Shown here: positions 11,901 through 25,418 of the stretch, piece by piece
Layout: each line of letters opens with the position of its first letter
Numbering within the stretch: the first letter of the stretch is position 1
Assembly (NCBI RefSeq): GCF_040807025.1
Contig: NC_090964.1
Location: 7,650,214 to 7,714,213 of the forward strand
DNA from: Struthio camelus
Lineage: Eukaryota; Chordata; Aves; Struthioniformes; Struthionidae
Reading direction: 5' to 3'
Length of the DNA: 64,000 nt
Program-made: the position numbers and the translations under genes
Notes under the pieces: model-generated
Databases searched by the model: none
What the model was told of the DNA's origin: nothing
Seen by the model: only the letters and a program-made list of their open reading frames with translations

Positions 11901-14263
11901 TGGCAACTGGTAGCAATGCCCCCATTTATAAAGCCTTCCTGCCTCCCCCTCTCCTGTTGCTTGTCAAGCTGAATGGCCATGTTCATTTATAGCGAGATCA
12001 GGATCAGAGCTGATCTGTCACACAGCTCCTGCCACTGCTTGCAGCACCTGGCAATTACAGAAGAGGGGTGACAGGCAACAGAGAGGTTTGTTTGAGTTTT
12101 TCCGTAAGAGCTAGACTTCAAGGGTCAGCTTCCTGCCAGGGAAGGCAGGTGCTGCTTAGAAAGACACACAGAATTCAGCATTTTGCCACCCAGAAAAAGG
12201 TGGTCTTTGCTGTGTTGCAGGCCTTCAGCTGGATACCAATTAGCTATCGTTTCTCCAGCAGTAATACGTGTTAGTTTTGACCCAGCATCTCAGTTCGACA
12301 ATTTATTCATCCTTTGCACAGATAATGACTTCATCTTATATCGTGGGCAAACACAGACTGAAAAATAGAAAACCTAACACTTGTCAAAAGCAGCAAAATC
12401 ACTCTCATCCAAGAAAGAAGCAAATTCTTCTGAGTATGGAGTTTTCCTCCTTTCCTAAAAGTAACTAGGCTCAGGCATAAGCCTCAGGCTTATGAGCAGT
12501 TCCCAGTGGAAGCAGATGGTTGTCCTAGCTCTGCTCCTACCTCAGCAGATTACCTGAATGGCCTGACATTCTCTATCGTTGCAACAAGGTTTACTTTGTT
12601 TAACCACAGGGGATACTTAGTGGTTTGAACTTGTGCATTTTTATTGTTCCCTGCAGTATTCCAAGTGAGGGGAATCAATTGAGCATTCATGGCACAGCGC
12701 AGGAAAGGAAGTAGGCTTCTATTAAAGAGTCCCAAACTCAACTTCAGCTCCCCATAAACTGGCAAACCATCCATCTTCAATCCAAACACACTCCACCGCC
12801 AGTTCAGTCATGTGCTACCTAGCTCATGTTACAACAGCGTAATAAGCCATGAGAACTGGGAATATCGCCTGGGTTTTGAGGCAAACTGTAATTTTCAAAA
12901 AGTAATAAAAACACAATGTGTTTCAGTGAGACCTGAATGTGCCTGAATTTACCTTGTGAGGTTCTAAGAGGGGGGAAGGGGAAAAAATCCAAGTCCAAAC
13001 TGGCTAGCAAGAGCTAAGGCATAAACGTGGCTTCAGACAAACAATACAGCTCTGTACTGAGTGTGTGTATTAAGTGCGTGCTCTGATGTCAGACCAACAC
13101 CTTTATAAAAGCATTTATCTCAGGTTCTGGCATGAGCTCTCCAGGTTTAGCTGTTGTTAAAACACATAATAAAAGCATTTCTTTTCCTTGCTGGGACAGA
13201 GAAAGTTGCTTAAACTACAGTCAGTTCTGTTATGCAGTAACAGCACCAACAAAAACGCCAAGAAAGTCAGCCTGTATGGCATCTGGGCCTTATCTTGAGA
13301 GGGCTAAGGGCCTTCAGCGCACGCCGATGGCAAGAGCGGAGGTGCTGCTGGAACTGCCGACAGGTGCCCAGAAGGCAATGCATTGGCTTTGAAAGCCATG
13401 TCTGAAAATTCAAGCCAGACAGACTTTGTCATTGACCTGCCTGCCCAAGAGCAATATCTAAACTGGACTGTGAATTGCAGATTTCCCAGTTCTAGTCTTC
13501 CACCTCAAAATGCTGAGCCACGCACATTTCTCCTCTCCCTCTCTGTGAATGCACTTATTCATGTGAACTACAGTAACGCCACCACGTTCAGCAAAGTGCA
13601 TTCTAGCTCTTTCAGGGCAGGACTGTCTATGCAGACAAGCCAGGGTAGGGAAACAAGGCAAGTCAGCGGCATCTTCCCACTGGTTACAGACCAGAATCTC
13701 AAGCACACTCGCGTTAGAACGTTCCACTTAATGTGCTACGATAATTTAGTAAGGTTCTTCAAAAAGACATTTACCAGAAATCATCTGGTCCAATGGCTGC
13801 ACTTCCAGAAGACTGAGCTAATTCATTATTGAGATCTGAAGCGATTCATTTAAGAACTAGATCAAAATTTAAAACAAAACTGCCCATTTATATGCAATGC
13901 CTGGATGATGTATCAGATATCAAGAGAGACCTGGGAGCAATTTTGCAGCTTATTCCTGAAAGGAATACTAGAGGTTTTCCTTTGCTGTCAACTTCATTTT
14001 CCCTTTTTTTTTTTTTTTTAATCCAAAGGATCTCTTTCAACATTGCCTCTTTTTGACCAGATACATTATACTTTTTTAACTTATGACTGTACACACACAG
14101 GATGCTAAATCAGTCATTCATGGGTGGTATATCAAGAGCTGGCGAATAAGAAGTTTTGTGAGATCTGCCTTATTGTAACAAAGAGGGAAAGATGCAAGAC
14201 ATCACCTGGTCTTTTTGGGGAAAAGAGTTCATTACTTTCCAACACCACCGTCAGAACTACTGG

Positions 14264-14718
14264 CACTACTGGAGAGAGTCCAGCAGAGGGCTATGAAGAT
14301 GATGAGGGCACTGGAGCATCTCTCCTATGAAGAAAGGCTGAGAGAGCTGGGCCTGTTGAGCCTGGAGAAGAGAAGACTTCTCATCAATGTGTACAAATAT
14401 CTAAAGGGAGGGCATCAAGAGGATGGGGCCAGACTGTTTTCAGTGGTGCCCAGCAACAGGACAAGGGGCAACGGGCACAAACTGAAACACAGGAAGCTCC
14501 ATTTGAACACGAGGAGAAACTTCTTTACTGTGAAGGTGGCTGAGCACTGGCACAGGTTGCCCAGAGAGGCTGTGGAGTCTCCTTCCCTGGAGATATTCAA
14601 AGCCCACCTGGATGCGACCCTGCACAATGTGCTCTAGGTGACCCTGCCTGCGCAGGGGGGTGGGACTGGATGATCTCCAGAGGTCCTTTCCAAGCTCAGC
14701 CATTCTGTGATTCTGTAA
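14264..14718 (+). mobile_element. CR1 LINE, 5'-truncated 3' end
   Basis: About 455 bp matching the 3' end of a bird CR1 non-LTR retrotransposon. The plus strand encodes the C terminus of the ORF2 reverse-transcriptase protein, with motifs such as LERVQQRAMKMMRALEHL, YEERLRELGLLSLEKRR and EHWHRLPREAVESPSLEIFK, open to a stop at 14,635-14,637. It then has the usual short 3' UTR (GGACTGGATGATCTCCAGAGG) and ends in two copies of the diagnostic octamer-like tail ATTCTGTGATTCTGTAA. The 5' end is truncated, as in most CR1 copies, and I see no target-site duplication. A few codons appear deleted after EKRRL. The open frame suggests moderate age. It lies antisense to NCMAP in its presumed first intron. 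Confidence 0.93.
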
Positions 14719-17700
14719 GTGTCTCAAGACTTAAAGCAAAATAACACAGAGACTGAGCACACCAATTTCCAGATGCATCAAGTGGTCTCCTGGTGTGTTA
14801 GTAATACCTCTCATTTTGCCAGGGACAAGCCCTTGCATCATAAGATCCCCTTCTAGCAGTGCAGCATGACACACAGGTGACTGTGGCACCTTTGGAGCTG
14901 GATCCAGATCCCGCTCACAGTTCTCTGTACCATGCCAAGAAGACCGTACATAATTTTTTTCTCCCCTCAGACATGTGCTTTCCCACCAGCATACTGAGGA
15001 TTTTCTATATTTGCCCTCAGTATCTGGGCATCCACAGCCCCGGCATTGCTGCACAGGTACAATAATTCTGAGAGAGTGGCTGCACATCTGGAAATCGGGG
15101 ACACATCCCATGTGCAGTAAGTCCCATGCTTTCTGGAGGGGATCGGATGCACCGCTGTATTAAGTGTTTTACATCAGTTTGATACAGATTGACCACCGCA
15201 TCCCAGAAATGCTGCTTATGTGATACGTGCAGTTCTCCTGCACGTAGTTCTGCCAGGAAAATCAACACGAGGGACAGCCAGCACTGAACAAAGCCAGAGC
15301 CGAGGAAACACCGATTCCCAACTCATCTGAACGCGGCAGCAGCTGGAAGCCCTTTCCAAGCGCAGAGGTATTAGCAGAGGCATATTTCTGAGCAGCAGCT
15401 CCCACCGCTGCCTGTGAGCATAAACAACCTCCGATGCGGGAATGGAAAACGCAGCCCCGTGGATGACAAGACTCACCACAGCGATGGGTGGAAGGCTGAA
15501 GTAAGCAGACCCGCACGGCCGCGCTTCAGAAGCGGCGAATGTTTCAGCAGGTGCAAAGCGTCGCGGGAAGCCAAGGCGAACGCGAGCTCCCCTGAGATGA
15601 CACAGCTCTGGTTTTCTTCATGCCAAAGGGGGGCTCTGCTCCCCGCGCACCGACAACGTCCCAAGCGCCGTGCGCGTTTCTGAGAGCACTCAGGTGGAGG
15701 GGCACGGGAGGGAAGGATGTATATTTTCCAGTTAAATATTACCCTGGAAAACTGATTCAGAAAGAAGAAAAATGCCTCCAGGCACCTTTATGAATCTCAA
15801 GGCAGGAATGACTCACAGAGGGGGCGAACGAGACTCAAGGTGACAGAAACTTTAGAAATCACCGGCTCGTGCGCCCGGATGGAAAGCAGGTTTGAATAAG
15901 GAGGAAACTCAGCTGAGCTGAACCCCTCGCGACAGTCTGGCCGTCATCAGCGGCACCACGTTACGCTTCCCTCGAGTCGCGCTAGCCAGGAGTTTGTCTC
16001 CGCCGCTCGGACGGTCTGTCAGGCTCCAGCGCTCCCAGCAAACTGCCCATCGGTGGCTAGTTCAACGGATCCGGACAAACGAACCACAAAAAAAGCAACT
16101 TGCCCTTGAGGACTGTCTCCTTCCATTACTGCAGCGGAAAGTCAGCCCTGTTCCGTACACATAACACTCTGGAAAAGTCTATGGTACTCCAGGGCTAATT
16201 TCAGCTCTTCGGTGATATCTTTGGAAAACTCTCTGCAGCTATACACGTTCCTAGAGAGAAAACCAGAATTCAGCAGATTTTTGCACGCCGCGCTCATGCA
16301 GGTCCAAATCCAGCTCTGCTGCAGAACTTCTCTGACAAGTAACATGGATCCACACTGCACGGGAAAGTAGTAGCGACGTTCAGGTGGATCCTCCTTCTCA
16401 AGCTAACCACCGCCGAATTGCACGGCAGGAAAACGCAGGCTTCGGCATGCAGCTCGGGCTACTTGGGTTCCAGCTGCAGCACAACGACGCATGTGCGGAG
16501 CTGGGTTTCTGTGCCAGAATACCAGATTCAGTGCTTTTGCAGAAATGATTAACAGGCTCTGTACCTTGCTGGATTTTGCCATTTACTGAAAGGCTGGAAC
16601 AGCGCAGGAAATTGCCCTGTTGTAGAAAGCCTCTCCCACTTGGATTTTCTGTCAGGGCAACTGCTTTACTCCAGTCACAGCTCATAAATGCCCCAAAGCA
16701 GGAGAGACGGAATTAGGATTGAAACTGTTCTCATGGGAATTGCAGCATTAAGCCTTTTATTTAAAGGGCAGAAACAGGTAGCTGTCTGAAAGGTCAGATG
16801 CTCCCTTTTGCCATATTAAATGGAAGGCAGATCCCAGATGGATCCCAATTAGAAAGGAGAAAATCCCCCAGGGACTGTAGTGTGCAAAAGAAATCACAGC
16901 ACAGCAGACGTTGGTTTCAGTCAGGGCCAGAGTTTTCAGTAGTTCTGGTAAATGTAACTTTAAACAGAGTATGTAACTATAATCACTAAAGAAGGTGCTC
17001 CACCACTTCCAGACATCAAAACCCTGATTAATGCAATCTAACCCTTGCTGGAATTGGTCCAAATCCTGTATTAACATCCTGCAGCGAAAGGTGTGCTTTC
17101 TGCATTCTCCCCATCTGCATAACTCCGGAGCTCCTCAGAAATGACAAGGAACACAATTTTGGGGGAAATAAAAAGGGGAAATAGAAAAATAGAAAATAGA
17201 GGAATGCTACCCTGCGAATTCAGTGCTAGATAAACCCACCTCTTGGTGTGGTCTTGGACCTTCAAAGCGGCCCCGCTCAGGCCAGCTGAGCTACTCCACT
17301 AGACAAAAAATTCTCTTTGCTCCTTGCAACGTGTGTCACAATAAAGCCTTTTTACAGAAGTGGAAACTCGGAGAGACAAAGACCCAAAGCCAAGAAGAGG
17401 CCAGATATCCCAAGTGCGACTCCTCTAGTCTTCCCCAGCCCATCGCTCACGCTGAATGGAGCGGGCAAGGAGAGCTAAGGAGAAAGAAAGGTGCTGAGTA
17501 CTTGCTGTGCACCCAGCTCAGCCGTGCCTCTCGGCCATTTCCACACACTGGAGTCAGTGGCATCTTCACAGAGGAAAATTGAGCCCTTCTTAAGGAGCCT
17601 TTTAGATCTTGTGAAATCAGTATTGCAGCTACACTCTCCGACTACAAGGAGAAACCTCCCCGGAGCAGAGAGGGACACAGTCCAGGCAGGCAGGACCCTT

Positions 17701-20700
17701 GTCGCCGCTCACGGTGTTTGCACACGGGCTTGGCGCCTGTTCGCAGTGTGAACAGGCAGAACAGGAACACTCAGGAGGGCCTTACACATCGACCAGGAAT
17801 CTGGAGAACCCAGAGACAGAGGGGAGCCAGCCAGGAGAGGAGCTGGGGAGCGGAGCTGGCAGCTTCACCAACGGTACGAGGAGAGGCTTAAAAATCCTGG
17901 GAGGGAACAAGCTGCCCAGTGCAGCCACTGCCACCATGGAGCTGATGCCCTGGAGATGCTGAGCTGTGTGGTGCAGCCAGCCCGTGCCTTCAGGTGAAGA
18001 AGCCTTTACCACTCTCTTTTAAGAGAAAGCAGACAGTGGAGGCAGATTTCAACACCCCTTTTGAAACCTTTTTAAAAAAGGTCAGGGGATGTTGATGTAC
18101 TTGTTGTTTGCTGAGCAGATCAAGTCTGTCACAGCTTCTTCCTAGCCAGAGATGAAGAGCAGCACAGACAGGCATTTAATCAACATGCTGAAATGTCTTC
18201 CCTCTAGCAGAAAGTTAAAGCAGTGCCATGAAATCAGCCCAGGTAGGAGGCTAGTAGGTAGAAAGAAATGTGTTCACACACGCTTGCACTGCGGTCCAAG
18301 AGTTTTCTCCTCTACAAAGACCCAGAGCTCGGCGTCCCACCACCAGCTGTCAGTGCCCTGCCTGCAGCAGGCAGCACGTCCCTGCTCCTCGGGACTCATT
18401 CCCCCAGCTGTGTTGACTGGCGCTCTTAGACTTGCCACCACAAAGAACTGCAGGACAGATGTTGCTGAAAAGCACGGTACTACTACGCTGAGCAAACATC
18501 GTGCCTGGTCAGACTGCTGAACAAACGCGCTTCCAGAACGGGGCTTCTGGTTTTTCACTGAGGAGAAAGATTGCAAAGCTCTCACCTGTGGAACAAGCAA
18601 ATCTAATCTTCTGCGCTCAGGACCTCTTGGGCCTCTCAGATCAGACGGAAAAAGAGACTGTTAACAAGTGCCATGCATCAGGCCTTTGTAAAATGACATC
18701 TGTTCCCCAAGAAAGGCAACCAAATCCCACCAAACTTATTTCACATCTGATCACAGCTCACATGTCAGCACTGAGACATTTGGCCACAGCTAACCTGAGC
18801 CCAGCTCTCCAGGGCTATGCAGAGAAGAGGAACTCAGTAGCCCAGTTCCACGTTACTGGAACAGGACTGATAGAAACCACAAAAACCATGTCAACACATT
18901 GTGCCCAGCCGGAGAACATCATGAAATTAATTAACATCAGTAGCACGGGGCAGATCTGGGCTCCCGCTGTGGCATGCAGATCTGCGACCAGATCTGATTC
19001 CAGCTTTTCCCAGAGTTCAGGGAGCTCTGTCTAACTCGGGCAGTTCACATCCCTTCCCTATAAAAGGACTGGCCAAGTCACACGCATTAAGCAGAGCAAC
19101 TTTCCATGTGGGCCCTAATAATGAAGAACAAGAACGAGGTTTTCAGAAACGCAGAAACGTATTTGCATACCCATATTTGTACACACACTACCTCCTGCCA
19201 CCTGGCTATCTTTGAGCACAGCCCAAAGAGGAGAGGGGAAACCTAGCAAAGACATCCAACGATTTGCTTAGGCATACAGGAAACTTGTCTCACGGGCAAA
19301 GAGCTGCTAAAATACTGTCAACCACTTGTAACCAGAGAAGGAGAAAGGAGTTACTGAGTGCAAATTAAGACTTGCAAGGAAAAGAATAACAATCAAAAAA
19401 TGACACGCACAAGACAAACGCTTCGAAATATATCGCATATCCTCTACGCGGCCTTCCTTTCCAGCCAAATTAAACCACAACTAAAGTCCAGTATCATTTA
19501 CGAATGGTTTGCCCAAACCAGGACTGGTTCCCAAACCAGAAAACCGCTTTGCCTGAGTCTGCCATCGCTGCACACCTTGCTCAGCGGTCCCTCTATTCCC
19601 AGACCCCGGGCGCATCACTTACCCAAAGGCACATACACACCACGACCAAAACCCGGGAAGGACGGCAAATCCAGATGTGCTTTCAGGCGCTCCTGACTAC
19701 ATCCCACAGAATCAGAGACACGGGAGCAGCTGCTCCTGCGTTTACCTTTTAGGGAGATTCGTGCCGAGCAGACCCGACGGCCGCTGCTCGCACCGCGGTT
19801 CTGCGGGAGGCTGGAATGAGCTTACACCCTAAGCTGCCTTTCAAGTCCGAGAACAGCTATCTATTTATCAGCACAAACCGTAGCACATGAATCAGCACAG
19901 CTCCTGTTTCCTGGCAGAAGGATGTTCTCTTTTCTTTAGTAAGATGAACACATTTGCTGGGCCAAGAGTTTTGAGGCTCCCATTACAGACTAATGAGTAA
20001 ATGGGAACTTCTGTCTTTCCAAATAATTACTTGGGTTTCCACTTGGCTCTGTGCAGAAGTGCCAAGCTGCGGTACAGCATGCAAGGCTGCACCATGGCGC
20101 AGCAGACGGTGGGCAGCACGAGTGCCCCAGCTCTGCTGCCATGGCCCCTTCAGCTCGTCCCATCCACCTTGGCCTGAGCATAGCCAAACACTGCCAAAGT
20201 CACCTCCTCTGCAAGCACACAGCTCTGCCATAGCGAAAGCTGATGTTAGACAGGTTGAATTGAGGGTTAGCGTGGTCCAGGAGGCTGTCTCCATCCAAAT
20301 CGGAGAGGCGATAAAGGCAGAGGCACCCTCCTTCTGCCCGCTCACCCTGCCTGGCACTTGAAGCAACCGCGTCATCGGCCTCGTATCTTGGGGGGCCGGG
20401 GGGGGGTCCCTAGCTTGGAGCTAGCCCCCTGGCAGCTGACAAGGATGAAGCATCATCATTCCAGGCCCCAGGAACTGCATTGTGTTATAACTTCTTTGCT
20501 TCTTAGAGGTGGTTGTGAAAACATTGAGCTGTCTATGCCAGTGGGAAAGTGGATGACTCAGACATCCCGGCAGCTTTTATTTCTCGCTTTCTTCCTCTGT
20601 GATCTCCATTCATGCCTCATATCATCTCTCTCTGCAAGAGGCCTAGGAACACTATAGATTTTGGCTGCATTTCCCGACTTCTGTGACTCTCAATAAAAGC

Positions 20701-22419
20701 AGCACAGTCACTGCCATTGCATTTTTCTCCTCTCTCACGTGACTAACAATAGGCAAGGTCAAGGCCACTAGCCAGTCCTGACCAAATCCCATCCCAACAC
20801 AGCCACGCTTCAGGAATTTTGATCCCAGGCCTGCGGAAGGGCATGGGAACGCAGCACGTGAGGCATCGCCCCGGGAGCCAGGGCTGCGCAGCAGCGCTCT
20901 GCAGGATGCTCGGCAGCTGCGGGCTTTACCCTCCGAGTGCAGTAGTTGCTGATTTTGAGACGTGGCCGCTCTCAGCATGTCACTCAGACTCCTCCAGCCC
21001 CTTCATCCACTAAGTTTCCTATTCCTGCCTGGTTCGCTATTTATTGCCACACGTAAAGAGAAGAATCTGGTGTAACTAATAGAAGTCACACCTTCCCTCG
21101 CAGCAGACAGATAGGAGCAGGGCTGGACAGGAAACCTTTGTGCCTTACTGCAAGCAGAGAGCCAGGTCTCCTGGCAGTTGTGTATTTGAGTTTCAGGAGT
21201 GTTGTCCTGTGCCTGCCACGAGTGCATGTGATCCAAACACGTTCCCCAGTAACTGGACCATATCTTCTGCAACTCAAGTTGTTCTCCCAGAATAATGCAC
21301 ATCTCCACATTGCAAGACCCTCTTCAGGTTTCACAGCCTGAAGTTTTCTTCTGTATACAAGAAAAAAAAATCTGTATGCAATGTAGAAATCTGGCAACTC
21401 CTTTCCCTTAGCAAACAGTGGGGTGAAGGTAGTCACAAGATTTCTTCAATTACTGCATATGCAAGCTTGTTGAACTGATGAGGCACATCCCTCTCCTCCA
21501 AGAACGTTGTGTAGATAAACACACAGGCAGCATGATACCTCACACTTACACCACATCCTCGATGAGCGCTGTTCAAAGGCCTTGGCAAGCGTCCGGTCCC
21601 GAAACCCGGCAGCCGGGTTCCCCGGCCGCACGGCAGGACAGCAGGTCCCGCGGGGCTGCGCGGCCAGCCTGGGCAGCCCTGACTTTGTCTCCTGGTTTGT
21701 AATCGCTCCATCACACCCTCCAGTCCAAAGACTCCAGCTAGCACAATGCATCACATCAGTGAAATTTGTTTACAAAACGCTACGCTTCCTTTAGCGAGGA
21801 CTTCCCGGGGCATTAAGTACTTGAATTACCATGAAAAAGCAGCAATCGCTTCAAACCTGCCAGCAGCCTCAGCGTGTTCCCGAAGAGCGGCAGCAGCATA
21901 CTTTCGTCCCGGGCCGGAGACGCTCCGCGAACGGCGCGTAACACAATGGTCCGAGTCGCCTACTCCTTCTCATGTTAAGTATTGATCTGCCAGCTTTTTC
22001 TAACGCGCTGCTCAGCAGCTTTGGAGGAACCGCTATGCGTGGTGCAGGACAAGAGGGCAGCGCACCCGCGGCGACCGCGCTCGGGGCAGCGGCTCCCCGC
22101 CCGGCCCGGTCACAGACCTGCGAGGTTTTCCCGTTAATGAAACGGGCGGCTGCTAAAGCAGCAGTTTAGCAGCAAACCGTACGGTGACGTCTGTGTTGTC
22201 TTTCTCCCTGCTTCAGTTACCGACGAACTTTGCTACACGTAGAGGCGTTTACTGGGCTGTATACCGTCGCTTATACAGAAATCCAGAGTACCCGCACGGA
22301 AACCCCCCCCTGCGCCCAGCCATGTCTTTGATAGCAGAAAGTAACCTATGTCGGAGAAAGGTTAAATTTGCGGTAGAAAACAAACAAAACCAAAACACCC
22401 CACCTCACGCTAACCTGCG

Positions 22420-22850
22420 GGGACAGCGTGCTGCGTGCAAGGGCATTGGCGGGGCCCGGGCGCGCAGGGGCTACTCACGCCAGGCTGCCGCCGGCCGCCG
22501 CTCTCGCTCCTCGGCCGCCGCTCCGCCGGCAGCGCAGCGCAGCGCAGCCCGGCGCGGGCAGCCTTGCCCCGGCGCCGCTCTCCGCCCCCGGCCGGCGCCG
22601 GCAGCGGGGCGGGCCCGCTCGCCCCGGGCAGCGCAGCGCAGCCCCGCCGGGGGCGGCCCCCGGAGCGCTCAGCGCCGTCCTGCCTCCGGGATGCCCCGGC
22701 GGGGCGGGCGGCCCCCGCCCCAAGGGAGCGGCGGAAAGGCGGCGCGGGGAAGGCAGGGCAGAGAGCTGGAAAAGCGAGCCGTCCTCCCCCGCGGCAGCAG
22801 CACCGGCGGCAGCGGCTAACCCACCCCTATCGCCCGCGCTGGGCCGTCAA
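22420..22850 (-). promoter_or_regulatory. NCMAP: CpG island, probable NCMAP promoter and first exon
   Basis: A GC- and CpG-rich block with repeated GCAGC units (about 22,528-22,550), and a weaker GC-rich shoulder at about 21,880-22,110. On the minus strand a GTGAGT donor lies at 22,478-22,473, so a non-coding exon could end at 22,479. The NCMAP start-codon exon needs an upstream untranslated exon, and no nearer CpG island exists. In human NCMAP likewise begins far upstream of its coding exons. The open frames of up to 211 codons in this block are GC artefacts. An unrelated non-coding RNA promoter is the main alternative. Confidence 0.5.
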
Positions 22851-25385
22851 GCATAAAATTGCTTCTAACCTTCAGCTGGCGCCGACGGCTGAGGTGCTCG
22901 GCTGGCCTGGTTTACGCTAAAAAGAGCAGCTGGTGCCTCACGAAAAACCCTGAACCAAATCCGTTTGGAAACAGCCTCTTCTTTGTGCGTCTGGTTTTCA
23001 GTTCCTTTTTGCTGAGGGAGATTTTCAGGGAGACAGAAGGTATGGGAGCAGGCCCGGCGGGGTTTCTAGCGCACGTGAAACGCTCAGAAGCTCTGAGGAA
23101 CAGGCTGACTTCTGGGACACTTCAGCACCCAAAGGTCTTCCAGATACTTCCAGAGAAGAATCCCAAACATCCATCCAGAGACCAACGGAGTGGGTTTGTC
23201 CACCCATTAGTAGGATCAACGGGATCAAACAGGGAAGGATACCCACCATATAACCTGCAGTTGGCTAGCTAGCTTTACTCTGCATTCATCATTACAGTGC
23301 GAAAAAGAGGCATGTGACCAGAGTCCATTTCTGCATGGGACAGTCTGCATTTGTCATGTGAAGATCACACCTAAAAAAGGTACCTGAGCCCTGTTCCTAC
23401 TGGAAACCACGCTGACGAGTCTGCAGCCCTCAGTCTGGGCTCAGTTTGTGGTTTGGTTTATGATTCACTGAGTCACTATACAGAAGTGCCCCCTCCCCCC
23501 GTTTCCTCATCTGCAACCAGAAATAACAACATTGATCTTTACAAAGCAACCTGAAACATATAAATGAAAACTACTTGGTAAGAAATACTATCGGTAGAGA
23601 AAGGCAGCGATGACATGCTTCAGAGCAGTCCATAAATGTTTGCAGCAGATTTCTTGGTAAAACCGGAGCACATCACTTGTGGCCACCCAGGTTCTATCAG
23701 TGACTGACTTTACGAGGATGAAGATCTGCCTGTAAATGAACCCATAAATTAATCCTTTTTGGTGACGATTTAAATCTATGCATCTTCAGACCAGGCTGTG
23801 TTTGAGCTGGCACAGTCTGTGCAGGGGGATAATTACTTCCTAATTTCTTTCAAGACTTTTACAATGCAACAAGTTAATCAGCTACTACGGGGTTGTGTAA
23901 TAAGATGGATTTATCTGGCTGTTCCCTAATACGTTAATCAGAACATGGGATTTCCACATGCAGCTGTGCTCATAATATGCCACTCCAGCAAAACTCTTCT
24001 GCTCATGCCTGTCTCTGCTTTGCCACATGGACAACAACTCCAGGATGAGGGCCTGAGCTGGCATCTTTGATCCAGCATTTTGGTTGAGTCTGAAACTGGT
24101 AAGAGACAACCGGTAACATCAGTAAAGGTCCAGGATTTTCTAGTGTTATTTACAGCTTCTCTTTGGGGACAGCTCAAGCAAAGTTGGGGCTCCTGGCAAA
24201 GACTTAAGAGGAAAGATGATTTTCAGACTCTTGTACGCTGGCTGGAGAAATCGGGATTGCTGCAGGGCCCACACGCACCCCTCCATGCGAGACACTGGGC
24301 AACAGCAGCCGGAGGCTTCCTGCTGAATCTGGTGGGGAGCAGAGCTTTGCCTCCTGGCCGCCCAGGGCCCCACGGAGGTCACGGTTTGCACGGCCGCTGT
24401 CAGCACGCGCTCCTGCTGCACTATCCCTCCACATCCGCGTCTCCTGCAGCTACAGGGGAGCAAGGTTCATCCAACACAACCCTGACCCGCACTCACGTGA
24501 GTGCCTTTCACTCCCAAGTTTCTGGAGGACAGAACAGGTGCAGACTAGCCCGGATGCATGAGTGTCTGCAGCCACCGAGCCCAGGTACCTCCGACTGCAC
24601 AACCCAAGCATGGGTGCATTTCTTAGCATTTCACGTTTCATTGATAAGGCACTGCTAAAGCAAATAAGCTTATTAATGAGTCACACTTGGACAGAGGCGG
24701 GGCTTGGAGAGCCAGAGTGGCTTACGATTGGGTCTGCCAGCAGTAAAGATGAAAAGACAAAAGACCTACAGGGCAAAAGATCTAGTCTCACACTTGAAAC
24801 ATTTTCCAAGCTAGAGAACCTTCTCTAAGCTCTGATGCTTAAAACCCCAAACCCCCTTATAGTAGTTTAATTCCCCACAATCTAAAGTGTGGAGCTTTGT
24901 TCCACCAATAGCACTGCATAAGCCCGACAACACCACTAACCGCTATTTACTGATATCACAGGTCTTAAGATTTACGGAACTGAGATTGAGGCCCCCACCG
25001 TGGTCTATGCTAGAAAAAGCAAGAGACCATCAGCGCTGAGGTGCCATCAACCTCCAGTGACGGAAGTGGCATATGGGAAAGCAGGTGCAGAAAAGTGAAG
25101 TGACCAACCTGCTGTAACACAGCACGACAGAGCTGGGAACAGAAATTAAGTCTGTGATTCCCACAACTTTAGTGTTTAACATCTGTCAAGACATAAGGCC
25201 ATAATGCCAGATTTTCTTTATTAACTATTTTTCTTATCCCCATTAGAAAGATAAGCAAACAGAACACGATGAGCTGGCTCCAAAAATCAAGAGGTTTAAA
25301 AAACAGTACATTTGGACTATGTATCAATATTTGCATGGATATTCATTTCTAGTGTTTAAACCATAGTTTTTTCCTTTGCAGCTGT

Positions 25386-25418
25386 GAAGGGTGAAAAAAA
25401 AGAAAAAAAAGAAAAAAG
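25386..25418 (+). repeat. A-rich simple repeat (GAAAAAAAA-type)
   Basis: Runs of A broken by single G residues. No flanking element that it could be the tail of was recognised. Confidence 0.7.

Larger units (their letters stand above)
8697..22472 (-). other. NCMAP: Presumed NCMAP first intron
   Basis: About 13.8 kb between the NCMAP start-codon exon and the CpG island taken as its promoter. It contains one CR1 fragment (14,264-14,718), poly(T) at about 14,003-14,019 and otherwise ordinary single-copy-looking DNA. A 177-codon plus-strand open frame at 18,501-19,034 has no recognisable domain. The intron call depends on the promoter assignment and is inference; untranslated NCMAP exons inside it could be missed. 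Confidence 0.45.

Noticed and set aside
18501-19034. 177-codon plus-strand open frame in the presumed NCMAP intron
   Set aside because: No promoter, splice or domain evidence. Its length is within chance expectation.
22184-22920. Open frames of 140-211 codons on the plus strand
   Set aside because: CpG-island artefacts, open in several frames at once and low in complexity.
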